Assembly: GCA_002338615.1 (NCBI GenBank)
Contig: DDIS01000082.1
Span: 24,414-51,836 of the forward strand
From: Proteobacteria bacterium UBA1844
GTDB lineage: Bacteria > Pseudomonadota > Gammaproteobacteria > Steroidobacterales > Woeseiaceae
Reading direction: 5' to 3'
DNA length: 27,423 nucleotides
Below are positions 15,818 through 25,920 of this stretch, piece by piece. A program made the position numbers and the translations under genes. Within the stretch, counting starts at the first letter, position 1; every line of letters begins with the position of its first letter. Under the pieces are notes generated by a model. It saw only the letters and a program-made list of their open reading frames with translations. It ran no database searches and was not told the origin of the DNA.

Positions 15818-18800
15818 CTAATTACCGATCGTAATCAGAGTCAGACCTGACAGGCCGAACGGCGTGTTGTGTGAAATGCCGCCGAGATAGATCGTGTTCG
15901 AGATCAGGTTGAACCAGTTCACCGTCAGTTCTTCGCTGCTGCCGGTGTTGACGAACGACGGACCGCTGACGGTCATGTTGTTCTGGTCATCCAGTTCACC
16001 AAACGACCAGGCGAGCAATTTGTAATTTGCACCGGGTCCGCCTGCGACCTGGTCGGTCTCGAAACCGTGCACGAGTACCGCGTAGCGCCCGGCCGGTGGG
16101 CGGAAGTAGTCGAAACGCTCCTGCGATGTCGGTTCGCCACTTTCACCTATCTGCACGCAGTTAACATTGTCGGCGCAGTAGTAAATGTACATGTCGAGAT
16201 CGTCGTCGCCATCGGTAAGGGCATCAAACATCGCGAAGCGCATGTAGAGCTGGTCCGGCGGCACGTCGATCAGGTGCGAGGCCACGCCGTCGACCGTACG
16301 GAAGGTGAAAGTTTTGGTGGGGTCGTTGTCGACGAAGCCGTCGAGGACGAGTGGCAGCCGCAGGCCATGCACGCGCGGCTGGTAGGCGCCCGTGTAGCCA
16401 AAGCCGACATTGAACCGGACTGAACCGGTGCCGCCAACCGAGGTAATTTCCTGCGGTGCCGTAAGTGTCGTGGGCTGCACCGCAATCGGGCTACGAACTG
16501 AATGTTCGTCGCTGGTCCAGGTCAACGCACCGAAGCGCCACAGGTCGAGCGGCCCGGATTCATAACGAATTGTCACATCAAAGCTGGCGCTTTGGCCGGG
16601 CGCCAGTGAGAGGCCGGGTGGATCTACGGCCACCTGCATGCCGGGAATCGGCTCTATGGTGGCCGTGTAGGTGGCTGACTCGTCGCTGACATTGCTTACG
16701 CGGCGAGTGACGGTCGCCTCGTTCATCAGGCGTGATATTGATATGGCCGGCTGGTTCATGTCTTGTGCAAGAAACGAAACACCGGAAGCCGCCAGTTCGT
16801 TACAACGTTCCTCGGCAATGGAGTCGAATTTGAAACCGCAGGCAACCGCATCGTAGTCCCTGGCGTCCAGGTCATATACCAGGCCCGGTTGCGCAGCGTT
16901 ATTGGGCACGATATGGCCGGCCCCAAAATCAAATGGATTCGCCGGAGTATCCGTGCCGGAGGTGGTAATTGCCTGGTGCGCGCTGGTCATCAGGGCTGAC
17001 TTGATGGCTGCGGGAGACCAGTCCGGATGTTTTTCCAGGAGCAGCGCGGCGACACCGGAGACATGCGGCGTCGCCATGGATGTACCGCTCAAGTAAGCAA
17101 AGCGCTCGTTGGGATTTGCGTTCACGGCATCGGGCGAGGCGCCAGCAAGAATATTGACACCGGGTGCCGTCACGTCAGGCTTCAGGATATCGCGAACGGG
17201 GCCCGGGCCGCGCGATGAGAAGCTGCCCATCGTGTTGCCCGTCTCTGTTTCAGTAAGCAGCAGCCCTTTGTCCAGCACCACCGTTATTTCCCGGCCGGCA
17301 TCGAATTGTTCGATAAACAGGTTGCCGTCCGCCTGCCCGACCATCAGTGCGGGAATGTCGGACAGCCCGGTTGAGCCGCTCATGACAATCGCGTCGCCCG
17401 CGATGCTGTAGACCAGTGCTGCGACGGCACCCGCATTGGCCGCATTCAGGACCTTGACGTCGAAGTCGCAACCACCACGTTGTATCAGTGCAATATTACC
17501 ATCCAGTTCATCGTCATTGATGAGTGGCTCGCAACCGTCGCTGCTGGTGCCGTCGCCGCCGTTCTCGAGTTGGTCGTCATCGTCGTCGACCAAAATCAGC
17601 TTGCCTTCGAGCGGGTCAATATCCGCGAGCGGTGGCGTGAAGCTCGCTTCCCGCACCTTGTATTTGCCCGCGATATTGCCTGGCGTGTTGACCTGCATGG
17701 CTTCCAGCGAAGTCTCGCCGTCGCGGGTCGACGCCGCGGCCGTAATCACCCAGGGCCCACCCGCGGGCGAGCCGACCGTACCAAGGTTTGGACCGTCGTT
17801 CCCGGCAGCAACAACCGCCAGCACGCCGGCCTTTGCCGCCGCCATGAGGGCGACATCGTCCGGCGCCGATACCTTGAGAAGGCTGCTGCCAACCGAGTAG
17901 TTAATGATGTCCACGCCATCTGCAACCGCTGCATCGATGGCTTGCGCGAGGTCCGAGGTATTGCAGCTTGCGCGTTGGTCGCCGGGACGCAGCCAGCAAG
18001 CTTTGTACACCGCCACTCGTGCGCGTGGCGCCATGCCCTGGACGCGACCGATTTGCGTGCCATAAATTGAAGCGGTCACCTGGTTGCCTGCCGCCGTCGT
18101 CGCCGTGTGTGTGCCATGGCCGTCCACGTCGCGCGCGGAAAAAATCTCGCCCGGGTCGATGGGGCCGCTGGCCCGGGCACCGTCCGCAAACCAGCGCGCG
18201 CCGATCAGCTTGTTGTTGCAGGCCGACTCCTCAAATTGCTCGCCGCCCTGGCAGGTACCGTTCCAGTCCTCGGGCGCTGCAAATACGATCTTGTCCTCCG
18301 CATGCCGGTAGCTGCGGCACAGCCAGCGACCAAGCAGGGAGTTTTCAGCCCAGCTGCCGCGGCAGGCTCTCGGGCGATCGGCTTCCTGCCTGTCCGCGAG
18401 GGCCGGGTGTTCGGGGTAGATACCACTGTCGATGAAGCCGATGACAATATTCTCGCCGCTGAGGCCCTCGGGGCCGCGCAGGCCCGCCTCGGCATCGAAC
18501 AGGCCGAGAAATTCGGGGCTGTAATTCGTGGCCAGCGGCCGCACTTCGTCCTCCCACACGGCCAGCACTTCCGGAAGATTCTGCAGCTTGTTGGCGGTTG
18601 CGGGGTTCATGCGCGCCGCGAAGCCGTTCATGGCATACACATAACTGTAGATTTTTTCCGTGCCCGCGCCGGCTCGTGCCAGCACGGCGTCCTGGGCGGC
18701 AACGAGCTTTGCGGTATAGGCCTCTACCGCGGCATTGTTCTTATCGAAACGTTGCCTGTCAGGCGCTAAAGGCTTGCCGCTGACCCCGGTGCGAGCAACT

Positions 18801-18988
18801 TGCGCCAGTTGCCCGGTGGCGGCCGGTGCCTTGAGCTGCACGATATAAACCTTTTCTGCCGCCTGGTCGCCGCCGGCGAGCTGCAGGTTCAACGCATTAC
18901 CCGCATCACGCAGCGACGAGTCAACGCCCGCGACGGCAACGAGCGGCAGCAGCAGGCCGAGCAGAAGAGGTTTGACGCAGTGTCTCAA
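15818..18988 (-). CDS. Secreted subtilisin-like serine protease (S8) with PA domain
   Basis: A 1056-residue exported protease. A signal peptide (VKPLLLGLLLPLVAVAG) is followed by an I9-type propeptide region (YIVQLKAPAA to about residue 150). The catalytic triad is Asp187 (IGFIDSG), His291 (DGHGTHTA) and Ser637 (GTSMATPHVSG), with the oxyanion Asn in VAAGNDGPN. The unusually large His-Ser gap holds a PA-like insertion (CEPLINDDELDGNIALIQRGGCDFDVKVLNAANAG region). Beyond about residue 720 come Fn3-like and beta-rich domains, as in large extracellular subtilases. It would degrade external proteins. The start codon is TTG; no nearby ATG exists in frame, a stop lies 36 bases upstream, and there is no clear Shine-Dalgarno sequence, so the start rests on the signal peptide. 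Convergent with the cupin gene, 30 bp apart. Confidence 0.93.
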   Translation of the reverse strand: MRHCVKPLLLGLLLPLVAVAGVDSSLRDAGNALNLQLAGGDQAAEKVYIVQLKAPAATGQLAQVARTGVSGKPLAPDRQRFDKNNAAVEAYTAKLVAAQDAVLARAGAGTEKIYSYVYAMNGFAARMNPATANKLQNLPEVLAVWEDEVRPLATNYSPEFLGLFDAEAGLRGPEGLSGENIVIGFIDSGIYPEHPALADRQEADRPRACRGSWAENSLLGRWLCRSYRHAEDKIVFAAPEDWNGTCQGGEQFEESACNNKLIGARWFADGARASGPIDPGEIFSARDVDGHGTHTATTAAGNQVTASIYGTQIGRVQGMAPRARVAVYKACWLRPGDQRASCNTSDLAQAIDAAVADGVDIINYSVGSSLLKVSAPDDVALMAAAKAGVLAVVAAGNDGPNLGTVGSPAGGPWVITAAASTRDGETSLEAMQVNTPGNIAGKYKVREASFTPPLADIDPLEGKLILVDDDDDQLENGGDGTSSDGCEPLINDDELDGNIALIQRGGCDFDVKVLNAANAGAVAALVYSIAGDAIVMSGSTGLSDIPALMVGQADGNLFIEQFDAGREITVVLDKGLLLTETETGNTMGSFSSRGPGPVRDILKPDVTAPGVNILAGASPDAVNANPNERFAYLSGTSMATPHVSGVAALLLEKHPDWSPAAIKSALMTSAHQAITTSGTDTPANPFDFGAGHIVPNNAAQPGLVYDLDARDYDAVACGFKFDSIAEERCNELAASGVSFLAQDMNQPAISISRLMNEATVTRRVSNVSDESATYTATIEPIPGMQVAVDPPGLSLAPGQSASFDVTIRYESGPLDLWRFGALTWTSDEHSVRSPIAVQPTTLTAPQEITSVGGTGSVRFNVGFGYTGAYQPRVHGLRLPLVLDGFVDNDPTKTFTFRTVDGVASHLIDVPPDQLYMRFAMFDALTDGDDDLDMYIYYCADNVNCVQIGESGEPTSQERFDYFRPPAGRYAVLVHGFETDQVAGGPGANYKLLAWSFGELDDQNNMTVSGPSFVNTGSSEELTVNWFNLISNTIYLGGISHNTPFGLSGLTLITIGN

Positions 18989-19081
18989 GAGTTGGTCGCA
19001 GTTCGTGGTTTTTGCGTTAATTTAGCACATCGTCAACCTATTGGTGCCCGTCGTCATAGTGGAACCACCGGCACCTGGTCC

Positions 19082-19513
19082 CTAGGTGGCAAAAATCTGT
19101 GCGGGGTCCGCAAAACTCTTGAATTCCAGTGCATTCCCGGCCGGGTCGTACAGGAACAGGGTGGCTTGCTCACCGACCTCGCCCTTGAACCGGACCCGGG
19201 GAGATATCAGGAATTTGCAGCCTGCATCCTGCAATCGATCCGCCACATCCTGCCAGGCATCGCGCGGCAGGATGGCACCGAAATGGCGCGCAGGCACGTT
19301 GTCACCATCGACCGGATTGGTGGTCGCGTGGCTGTCGTAATCGTCAACCAGGTGCAAGGTAAGCTGGTGGCCAAAAAAGTTCAGGTCGATCCAGCGCGCT
19401 GCTTCTCGTCCGGTCGTGCAGCCCAGCAGGTCGCAATAGAAGTGCCGTGCCTTGGGAAGGTCGTCAACCGGGATGGCAAGATGAAAGGGTGGCAGGCTGG
19501 TGAGATCGGGCAC
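19082..19513 (-). CDS. VOC-family (glyoxalase/bleomycin-resistance fold) protein
   Basis: A 143-residue protein with the paired beta-alpha-beta-beta-beta modules of the vicinal-oxygen-chelate superfamily. Likely metal ligands are the His in PPFHLAIPV near the N-terminus, His in LTLHLVDD, His in ARHFGAI and Glu in GNALEFKSF near the C-terminus. Members are lyases, isomerases or dioxygenases acting on small molecules; the substrate is unknown. The start is GTG with AAGGA eight bases upstream. It follows the kinase/phospho-lyase fusion by 23 bp and is probably the last gene of that operon. Confidence 0.87.
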   Translation of the reverse strand: MPDLTSLPPFHLAIPVDDLPKARHFYCDLLGCTTGREAARWIDLNFFGHQLTLHLVDDYDSHATTNPVDGDNVPARHFGAILPRDAWQDVADRLQDAGCKFLISPRVRFKGEVGEQATLFLYDPAGNALEFKSFADPAQIFAT

Positions 19514-19536
19514 GGGCAGATCCTTGGACGGCGGAG

Positions 19537-21906
19537 TTATCGCAGCTTTGCAAATGAGCGCTCAAGCGCGTGCAGCAGAGTATCTGCATTTTCTTTCGAG
19601 AACACCATTGGCGGCCGGATCTTGACGACGTTTTCAAAGCGTCCGGTTGAGCCAATCAGAACGCCTTCACCGAGCATCAAGTCACGCATGCGACGAGCTT
19701 CGGCTTCGAGCGGCCTTTGCGTTTCGGCATCGGCGACGAGTTCCAGGCCGTAGATCAGTCCCTTGCCACGAACATCACCAATAACGGGGTACCGGGTCTT
19801 GAGCCTCGCGAGGCCAGCGCGGAGATAGGCGCCAACCTCGCGCACGTTCTGCAGGATATTTTCATTCTCGATGACGTCGAGTACCGCCGATGCCGCGGCC
19901 GCCGAGACCGGGTTACCGCCGAAGGTATTAAAGTAGGAAAACCTGGCCGCGAAAGCGCGCGCGATCGCGGGCGTCGTGACGACAGCAGCCACGGGGTGTC
20001 CCGCACCCATGGGCTTGCCGAGCGTGACTATGTCCGGTGTAACGCCGTAATCCGCAAAGCCCCAGAGATGATCGCCCAGGCGGCCGAAACCGGCCTGCAC
20101 TTCATCAGCAACGCACAAGCCACCCGCTGCCCGCACGCGCGCGTAACATTTCTCGAAGTAGTTCTGTGGCGCGAGCAGCGTACCGTTGGAGTCGAAAATA
20201 GTATCAATAAAAAGCGCGGCGAGACCTTCCTTGCGCCGCCCCAGTTCATCGATGGCAGGGTCCAATAGCGCGGCGTACTTGTCACCGGCATCCTCGTCAC
20301 CGGCTCGGTACGGACCCCGGTACAGGTTCGGCGGTTCTACGGCGAGTAGCCAGTCAGGGCGTTCGTCGGCCGGATAGTCGGCCGTGGTCAACGCCATTAC
20401 CGCGTTCGAATTCCCGTGGTATGCACTCTCCATGACGATTGCGCCATTTTTACCCGTTACCGTACGCGCAATACGCAGCGCAAGATCGTTCGCCTCTGTG
20501 CCGCTGCACACGAACAGGCAGACCGAAAGCTCGCCGGGCATGGTCCCGGCCAGGCGTTCGGCGTAGTCAATTACCTTTCGTTGCAGGTAGCGCGTATGTG
20601 TATTGAGTGTCGCGACCTGGCGCGTGATCGCCGCCACGACATGCGGGTGTGCGTGCCCGACCGAGGCAACATTGTTGTAACAGTCCAGTAGCCGGCGACC
20701 GTCGGCAGCAAACATCCAGGTTCCCTGGCCGCGTACAAGTTGCACCGGTTGCTCGTAGAACAGTTGATACGATGGTCCCATGAAGCGGTTGCGGCGCGCG
20801 ATGAGCGCGGCATCGGCAACTTCGCCCGCAGAGCTTTTTGTCGTCGCAATGCCGGAGGCATTCCTGTATTGCTCAGCCATTTCAGCGGCATCCAGCGCCA
20901 GGAATTGTTGCGTAACCTGCAGCAGCTTCGGTCGCTCCTCTGCAAGAAACGCAGCCGGCTGTTCGGTTGCGTGAATCCGAAAGTCATACAACAGCAATGC
21001 CGTCACAAGGCGCATGCACATGAGGTCATGCAGCAGTTCGAACTCCCTGTCCTCAAGCGGTAGCAGGGCATGAAATGCGGCAACCTGGGCGACGGCGCCA
21101 CCGACCGGATCGGCACTGACGCGTGCAAAGCTCGCGGCAACAACCGCAAGATCCTGGACCAGTGGCGCAAAGCACATATCACCAAAGTCGATCAGGCCGG
21201 AAACCTCATCGGAACCGGGATGGGCATACAACACGTTATCGTTGTGGGCGTCGCCGTGAATGACCTGGTGCCGAAGCGCTTTAAGTTGCGGTAATACTTT
21301 CGTACCTGCGCGTTCCCGGAAACCATCAGTTAACGCCAGTGCATCGTCGCCGGCATGCGCGTGCAGGCCGGGATTCAACAGCAAGGCTTTGGAGATATCC
21401 CAAGGTAACCAGTGGTTCGCCGCCGGGTGGAAAAAGCCGCGCAGGCCAAGGCACAGGCGTGCCTGGAACGCCGCTATATTTTGCAAGGCCCCCGTGCGCG
21501 GAGGCGTACCTTCATCAAGCAGCACACCGTCCAGCCAACTCAACAGCCGTACGATGTGCCGGGTGCCATCGCGCGCAACAATGTGTCCGAGGTCGGCACC
21601 CTCCTGCGTTCGTATGACGCGCGGCAGTGGCATGTCCGGTACCTGTTGCTCGAGGTGGCGCAAAGCCTGCACCTGGAAATCCACGACCGCGGGATCTTCC
21701 GCCGCACCTGAAACCTTGAGCACAAAACGCTCGCCGCTTTCGGACTCAAGACAATGGTTCTGGTCACGCTCGCCATTGAGTGGCCGCAGCTCGCCATCAA
21801 GATCGTATAGGTCGCGCGCCGCGGCGGCCAGTTCGGCAAGGGGAAAGTGCGGCGGCTCGAATTTGAGATCCGCGGCTGTTAATACCTCGTGGGCGGGTGC
21901 GACCAT
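19537..21906 (-). CDS. Fusion of APH-type kinase and class III PLP enzyme (putative amino-alcohol kinase/phospho-lyase)
   Basis: A 789-residue two-domain cytoplasmic protein. Residues about 20-345 are an aminoglycoside-phosphotransferase-like kinase, with the Brenner motif [10 protein letters not shown] (His217, Asp219) and the metal-binding [12 protein letters not shown]. Residues about 365-789 are a class III aminotransferase fold, with [36 protein letters not shown] and the Schiff-base Lys631 in [11 protein letters not shown]. In animals, separate enzymes of these two families phosphorylate hydroxylysine and then eliminate phosphate and ammonia from phosphohydroxylysine or phosphoethanolamine. 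A fused kinase plus lyase would channel that two-step reaction, so a similar amino-alcohol substrate is inferred. Some bacterial relatives carry an extra M23 peptidase domain between the two halves; none is visible here. ATG start, 14 bp behind hemF. Confidence 0.88.
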   Translation of the reverse strand: MVAPAHEVLTAADLKFEPPHFPLAELAAAARDLYDLDGELRPLNGERDQNHCLESESGERFVLKVSGAAEDPAVVDFQVQALRHLEQQVPDMPLPRVIRTQEGADLGHIVARDGTRHIVRLLSWLDGVLLDEGTPPRTGALQNIAAFQARLCLGLRGFFHPAANHWLPWDISKALLLNPGLHAHAGDDALALTDGFRERAGTKVLPQLKALRHQVIHGDAHNDNVLYAHPGSDEVSGLIDFGDMCFAPLVQDLAVVAASFARVSADPVGGAVAQVAAFHALLPLEDREFELLHDLMCMRLVTALLLYDFRIHATEQPAAFLAEERPKLLQVTQQFLALDAAEMAEQYRNASGIATTKSSAGEVADAALIARRNRFMGPSYQLFYEQPVQLVRGQGTWMFAADGRRLLDCYNNVASVGHAHPHVVAAITRQVATLNTHTRYLQRKVIDYAERLAGTMPGELSVCLFVCSGTEANDLALRIARTVTGKNGAIVMESAYHGNSNAVMALTTADYPADERPDWLLAVEPPNLYRGPYRAGDEDAGDKYAALLDPAIDELGRRKEGLAALFIDTIFDSNGTLLAPQNYFEKCYARVRAAGGLCVADEVQAGFGRLGDHLWGFADYGVTPDIVTLGKPMGAGHPVAAVVTTPAIARAFAARFSYFNTFGGNPVSAAAASAVLDVIENENILQNVREVGAYLRAGLARLKTRYPVIGDVRGKGLIYGLELVADAETQRPLEAEARRMRDLMLGEGVLIGSTGRFENVVKIRPPMVFSKENADTLLHALERSFAKLR

Positions 21907-21920
21907 TACCTGGACCCGGT

Positions 21921-22832
21921 TCAGCGCCCTGCCAGCCAGTCACGCGGCTGGAGGTACTTTTCATAGAGCTTGGCTTCATCGGAACCAGGCTCCGGCACCC
22001 AGGCGTATTCCCAGCGCGCCTGTGGCGGCAGTGACATGAGTATCGACTCCGCGCGGCCGCCGGATTGCAGGCCGAACAGGGTGCCTCGATCATAGATCAG
22101 GTTGAACTCGACGTACCGCCCGCGACGATACAGCTGGAAATTACGTTGCCGTGCTCCAAAGCGATGCTTGTGACGGCGCCTCACGATGGGGGCATAGGCG
22201 TTGATGAAACTGTCACCGGCCGCTTTGACAAATTTGAAGCAACGATCAAAGCCGGGTTCGTTCAAGTCATCAAAAAACAGGCCACCCACACCGCGTGTTT
22301 CGTTGCGGTGGGGCAGGAAAAAGTATTCGTCGCACCAGGCCTTGTAGCGCGCATAAGCGTCCGCATCCAGCACATTGCACGCGCCTTGGGCGACCTCGTG
22401 CCAGTGCACAACATCCTCCATGAACGGATAGTAAGGTGTCAGGTCGTAACCGCCACCGAACCACCAGAACGGTTTGTCGCCATCATCGCCTGCGCTGAAA
22501 AACCGGAAATTGGCGTGTGTGGTGGGTACGTACGGATTGTGCGGGTGCAGCACCAGCGACACGCCGGCAACCTGAAAAGACTTGCCGGCAAGCTCGGGCC
22601 GGGTCTTGCTGGCCGACGGTGGCAGCTGATCGCCGAATACGTGCGAGAAATTGACGCCGGCTGCCTCGAACACGCCGCCGTCTTTCAGTACCCTGCTGCG
22701 GCCACCCCCACCGCCTTCCCGCTTCCAGACGTCATCGGCAAAGGTTTTGCGGCCATCCAGCAACTCCAGATCAGCAACTATTCGTTGTTGCAATGACCTG
22801 AGATAGTCTTTAACAGCGTTGAAGTTACTCAT
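21921..22832 (-). CDS. hemF: Oxygen-dependent coproporphyrinogen-III oxidase
   Basis: A 303-residue protein matching the usual HemF length of about 300. It converts coproporphyrinogen III to protoporphyrinogen IX with O2 in heme synthesis, in the cytoplasm. Diagnostic stretches are [15 protein letters not shown] near the N-terminus, [17 protein letters not shown] with conserved His residues, [15 protein letters not shown] and, near the C-terminus, [19 protein letters not shown]. The frame also allows a TTG at 22844, but ATG 22832 is chosen because AGGA lies just upstream and the protein then begins [11 protein letters not shown]. The gene overlaps the 3' end of tsaC by 8 bp, so translation is probably coupled. 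A strictly oxygen-dependent enzyme points to an aerobic host. Confidence 0.96.
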   Translation of the reverse strand: MSNFNAVKDYLRSLQQRIVADLELLDGRKTFADDVWKREGGGGGRSRVLKDGGVFEAAGVNFSHVFGDQLPPSASKTRPELAGKSFQVAGVSLVLHPHNPYVPTTHANFRFFSAGDDGDKPFWWFGGGYDLTPYYPFMEDVVHWHEVAQGACNVLDADAYARYKAWCDEYFFLPHRNETRGVGGLFFDDLNEPGFDRCFKFVKAAGDSFINAYAPIVRRRHKHRFGARQRNFQLYRRGRYVEFNLIYDRGTLFGLQSGGRAESILMSLPPQARWEYAWVPEPGSDEAKLYEKYLQPRDWLAGR

Positions 22833-23391
22833 CTTGTCCTGCAATTCTGGGCCGTATTACGCGGCCGCTGCCGAGATCGCGAATTTCCGACGGGCCCGAT
22901 GCCGGTCCGCAGTCACCCGGCACAATATAGTCCACCAGCGTGCCGAAAGTACGATGTAGCATCCACTTGTTACGCACCACCGCCTTACCGGACAGGTTCG
23001 CGCTCGTGGATGTCAGCGGTGACTGCAGCGCGGTACAGATTTCCCTGGCGACCGGATTGCTGGTAATGCGCACAGCGACACCGCGGTGTTTTCCCGAAAT
23101 CAGCGGCGTAACGCGGTCACCCGCGCTTACGACCCAGCTGATCGGGAGAGACACATCCGGCGGCGGCAGCCGCGCAAGATCGTCGTCGGCGACCCATCCT
23201 TGCAGATGCCTCGTATTCGCGGCGATCAGGATCAGGCCGAGTTTCGCATCGCGTTGCTTGATATCGAGCAAACGCCGGATTGCGTGCTCGTTGTCAGGCA
23301 GGCACCCGAGGCCGAACACGCCCTCGGTCGGATATGCTATCACGCCGTCGTTCAGCAGGGTGTCCACGGCACGCTTGATCCACGGTCTCAA
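22825..23391 (-). CDS. tsaC: L-threonylcarbamoyladenylate synthase, TsaC/Sua5/YrdC family
   Basis: A 188-residue single-domain protein, the size of E. coli TsaC. It makes threonylcarbamoyl-AMP from threonine, bicarbonate and ATP for the t6A37 modification of ANN-decoding tRNAs. The N-terminus shows the YrdC signature: [15 protein letters not shown], then [14 protein letters not shown]. The C-terminal part has the typical TSANLSGK. The start is TTG with AGAAGG about eight bases upstream, and no ATG is available nearby. It lies 15 bp after topA and overlaps hemF by 8 bp, inside the conserved dprA-smg-topA-tsaC-hemF run. Confidence 0.94.
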   Translation of the reverse strand: MRPWIKRAVDTLLNDGVIAYPTEGVFGLGCLPDNEHAIRRLLDIKQRDAKLGLILIAANTRHLQGWVADDDLARLPPPDVSLPISWVVSAGDRVTPLISGKHRGVAVRITSNPVAREICTALQSPLTSTSANLSGKAVVRNKWMLHRTFGTLVDYIVPGDCGPASGPSEIRDLGSGRVIRPRIAGQDE

Positions 23392-23406
23392 TGTGAATGC
23401 CTTCTA

Positions 23407-25857
23407 TCAGTCGCCCGATTTCTTGTCAGCTTTCTTTGCAACTTTCTTCTTGGTCTTCTTTTTCGCTTTTTTCCTCGCCTTTTTCCTGGCTTTCTTTCTG
23501 GCTACCTTCTTCTCGCCGGCGCCTGCTGCTTTTTTCTTCGATGTCTTTTTCTTGCCACCGCGCCGCGCACGTACCGGGGCCGCAGCCAGTAGTTCCTTGC
23601 ATTCTTCCAGTGACAGCGACTTGGGGTCCCGGTCTTTCGGTACCCGCGCGTTCTTGGTCTTGTCAGTAATGTAGGGACCGTAGCGCCCGTTCAGCACTTG
23701 TATGCCCTCAACCTCGAAGTCCTGGATGATGCGGTTTGCATCCGCAATTTTCTTTTCTTCGATGAGTTCGAGCGCGCGCGATAGCTCGATGGTGTACGGA
23801 TCGTCCTCGCGGATGGATACGTATTTGTCGCCGTAGCGCACATAAGGCCCAAATCGTCCAACGCTCGCAGTTACCGGCTGCCCGTCCGCTGTCGCCCCGA
23901 GCTTGCGCGGCAACTTGAAGAGTTCGAACGCTTCTTCGAGCGTGATTTCGTTCATCTTCTGCCCGGGGCGCAACCCGGCAAATTTGGGCTTGTCTTCGTC
24001 GTCCTTCGTGCCTATCTGCACAAAAGGGCCGTAGCGACCCATGCGTACGGTGACCGGCTTGCCGCTTTTCGGGTCGGTGCCTAGTTCACGAGCCATGGCG
24101 ACCTGTTCGCGGGTGACCGAGCCTTCTTTTTCTACGCAGAGTTCGTGAAATGGCTTCCAGAAATCTTCCAGCACTGGCACCCAGTCTTTTTCACCCAGGG
24201 AAACGAGGTCGAGATCGTCTTCCAGGCGGGCGGTGAAATCGTAGTCAACGTATTGAGTGAAGTGGTCGGTCAGGAAGCCGTTCACGATGCGCCCGATGTC
24301 GGTCGGGAAGAAGCGCTTCGCATCCATCTCCACGTATTCACGATTCTTCAATGTGGCAATGATATTGGCATAGGTAGAAGGCCGGCCTATGCCGTACTCT
24401 TCCAGGGTCTTGACAAGGCTGGCTTCGGTAAAGCGGGGCGGCGGGTCCGTGAAGTGTTGCTCGGTGCGCAAGGCGTCCATCTTGATGAGGTCGCCTTCGG
24501 CGATTTCAGGCAGCAGCCGGTCACCGTCATCATCCGCAATATCATCCTTGCCTTCCTGGTACACGGCGATGAAGCCGGGTTCGACCAGTACGGAACCATT
24601 GGCACGGAACCGGTGGCCTGCGCTTTCCTCGCCAGCCGCCATTTCCACGGCGACGGTATCGAATACAGCGGGCACCATCTGGCAGGCCATCGTGCGCTGC
24701 CAGATCAGTGTGTACAGCTTCATCTGGTCTTCGTCGAGCGAACCTTTCAGCGTATCGGGCGCATAGGCAACCGAGGTCGGACGTATTGCCTCGTGCGCTT
24801 CCTGTGCATTCTTCGACTTGTTCTTGAAGGTGCGCGGTTCCTCCGGCACGTTGTGCTTGCCATAGCGCTCGGCAATGACCTTGCGTATTTCCTCCACGGC
24901 GACCGTCGCGAGGGTAACGGAGTCAGTACGCATGTAGGTAATCAGCCCGGTGTTTCCTTCGCCCCCGAGCTCAATGCCTTCGTAAAGCTTTTGTGCCACA
25001 CGCATCGTGCGCTGCGTGTTGAATCCGAGTTTGCGCGACGCTTCCTGCTGCAGGGTGGATGTTGTGAACGGTGCGGTCGGATTGCGCCGACGCTGCTTCT
25101 TGGTCACGCTGAGCGTTTTCAATTCACCGTTGGCGGCGGCGAGGATGGTGCTTTCGACTTCGCGTGCGGCCGCCTCGTTCTCAAACGAAAACTGCTCGAC
25201 CTTGTCACCCCGGTAGGAAACCAGCCGCGACAGGAATGGCTGCTCCAGCTTGCTGACGTCTGCTTCGATGGACCAGTATTCGCGTGCAGTGAAAGCCTCG
25301 ATCTCGAGTTCTCGCTCCACGATCATGCGCAGCGCCGGACTTTGCACGCGGCCGGCGGAAAGCCCCGGTTGCACTTTTTTCCAGAGCAGTGGCGAAAGGT
25401 TGAAGCCGACGAGGTAATCCAGTGCGCGCCGCGCCTGCTGCGCGCCGACGAGATCGCCCGATATTTCACGCGGATTCTCGACCGCCTCGCGCACGGCATT
25501 CCTGGTGATCTCATGGAAAATCACACGGTGAACGGCCTTGCCATCGAGCGCACCCTTTTCCCGCAGCAACTCGACCAGGTGCCAGGAAATGGCCTCACCT
25601 TCACGATCCGGGTCAGTCGCGAGATACAGGGCGTCGGCTTTCTTCAAGGCGCGGATGATCGCATTGACGTGTTTCTCGTTGCGCTCGATGATGCGGTACT
25701 TCATCGCAAAATTGTTGGCTGGATCGACCGCGCCTTCCTTCGGCACCAGGTCACGAACATGGCCGTAGGATGCAAGGACGTCGAAGTCCTTGCCGAGGTA
25801 TTTGCTGATGGTCTTCGCCTTGGCAGGCGATTCAACGATGACGAGATTCTGTGACAT
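23407..25857 (-). CDS. topA: DNA topoisomerase I
   Basis: An 816-residue type IA topoisomerase that relaxes negative supercoils. The Toprim domain is seen in [13 protein letters not shown] at the N-terminus and [16 protein letters not shown]. The catalytic Tyr is in [11 protein letters not shown] at about residue 308. The C-terminal third has three G-R-[YF]-G-P-[YF]-[VI] repeats at about residues 605, 666 and 723 (Toprim C-terminal repeats) in place of the four-Cys zinc ribbons of E. coli TopA; no CxxC pair is present. It ends in a tail of about 50 residues made almost entirely of Lys, Ala and Arg, likely a disordered DNA-binding extension. ATG 25857 is chosen because the family N-terminus ([15 protein letters not shown]) begins here; a longer frame to 25905 would run into the terminator-like hairpin. 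Confidence 0.97.
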   Translation of the reverse strand: MSQNLVIVESPAKAKTISKYLGKDFDVLASYGHVRDLVPKEGAVDPANNFAMKYRIIERNEKHVNAIIRALKKADALYLATDPDREGEAISWHLVELLREKGALDGKAVHRVIFHEITRNAVREAVENPREISGDLVGAQQARRALDYLVGFNLSPLLWKKVQPGLSAGRVQSPALRMIVERELEIEAFTAREYWSIEADVSKLEQPFLSRLVSYRGDKVEQFSFENEAAAREVESTILAAANGELKTLSVTKKQRRRNPTAPFTTSTLQQEASRKLGFNTQRTMRVAQKLYEGIELGGEGNTGLITYMRTDSVTLATVAVEEIRKVIAERYGKHNVPEEPRTFKNKSKNAQEAHEAIRPTSVAYAPDTLKGSLDEDQMKLYTLIWQRTMACQMVPAVFDTVAVEMAAGEESAGHRFRANGSVLVEPGFIAVYQEGKDDIADDDGDRLLPEIAEGDLIKMDALRTEQHFTDPPPRFTEASLVKTLEEYGIGRPSTYANIIATLKNREYVEMDAKRFFPTDIGRIVNGFLTDHFTQYVDYDFTARLEDDLDLVSLGEKDWVPVLEDFWKPFHELCVEKEGSVTREQVAMARELGTDPKSGKPVTVRMGRYGPFVQIGTKDDEDKPKFAGLRPGQKMNEITLEEAFELFKLPRKLGATADGQPVTASVGRFGPYVRYGDKYVSIREDDPYTIELSRALELIEEKKIADANRIIQDFEVEGIQVLNGRYGPYITDKTKNARVPKDRDPKSLSLEECKELLAAAPVRARRGGKKKTSKKKAAGAGEKKVARKKARKKARKKAKKKTKKKVAKKADKKSGD

Positions 25858-25889
25858 TGGCTGCGCTTGGCGGTCCTTGTAGTGGGCTT

Positions 25890-25920
25890 GAGGCGAAAAA
25901 ACCACGGACGGTGCCGTGGT
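25890..25920 (-). terminator. Intrinsic-terminator-like hairpin upstream of topA
   Basis: On the minus strand ACCACGG, a six-base loop CACCGT and CCGTGGT form a 7-bp GC-rich stem (25901-25920) followed directly by six T residues and CGCC. This is a textbook Rho-independent terminator shape reading toward topA, ending about 40 nt before its ATG. Because it lies between the promoter candidate at 26087-26115 and topA, it could end a short RNA or act as an attenuator for topA. It adjoins, by one base, the large inverted repeat. Confidence 0.6.

Noticed and set aside
15801..15827. Bulged hairpin CGGT..ACCG between the convergent cupin and subtilase genes as a bidirectional terminator
   Set aside because: The stem is short (4+4 bp with a bulge), overlaps the subtilase stop codon and has no T run on either strand.
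22833..22844. TTG start for hemF at 22844
   Set aside because: ATG 22832 has AGGA at suitable distance and gives the expected length and N-terminus.
23410..23560. Repetitive C/T-rich stretch resembling a tandem repeat or CRISPR-like array
   Set aside because: It is in frame and encodes the Lys/Ala/Arg tail of TopA; units are irregular and there are no spacers.
22065..23674. Plus-strand open frames of about 240 codons opposite hemF, tsaC and the topA tail
   Set aside because: They are antisense to confidently identified genes. The Phe/Leu-rich stretch in one of them is only the complement of the Lys-rich topA tail, not a membrane protein.
24145..25854. A 569-codon open frame on the plus strand opposite topA
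   Set aside because: It mirrors the codon structure of topA, which has unmistakable motifs on the other strand, and its translation shows no recognisable domain. It is a GC-bias shadow.
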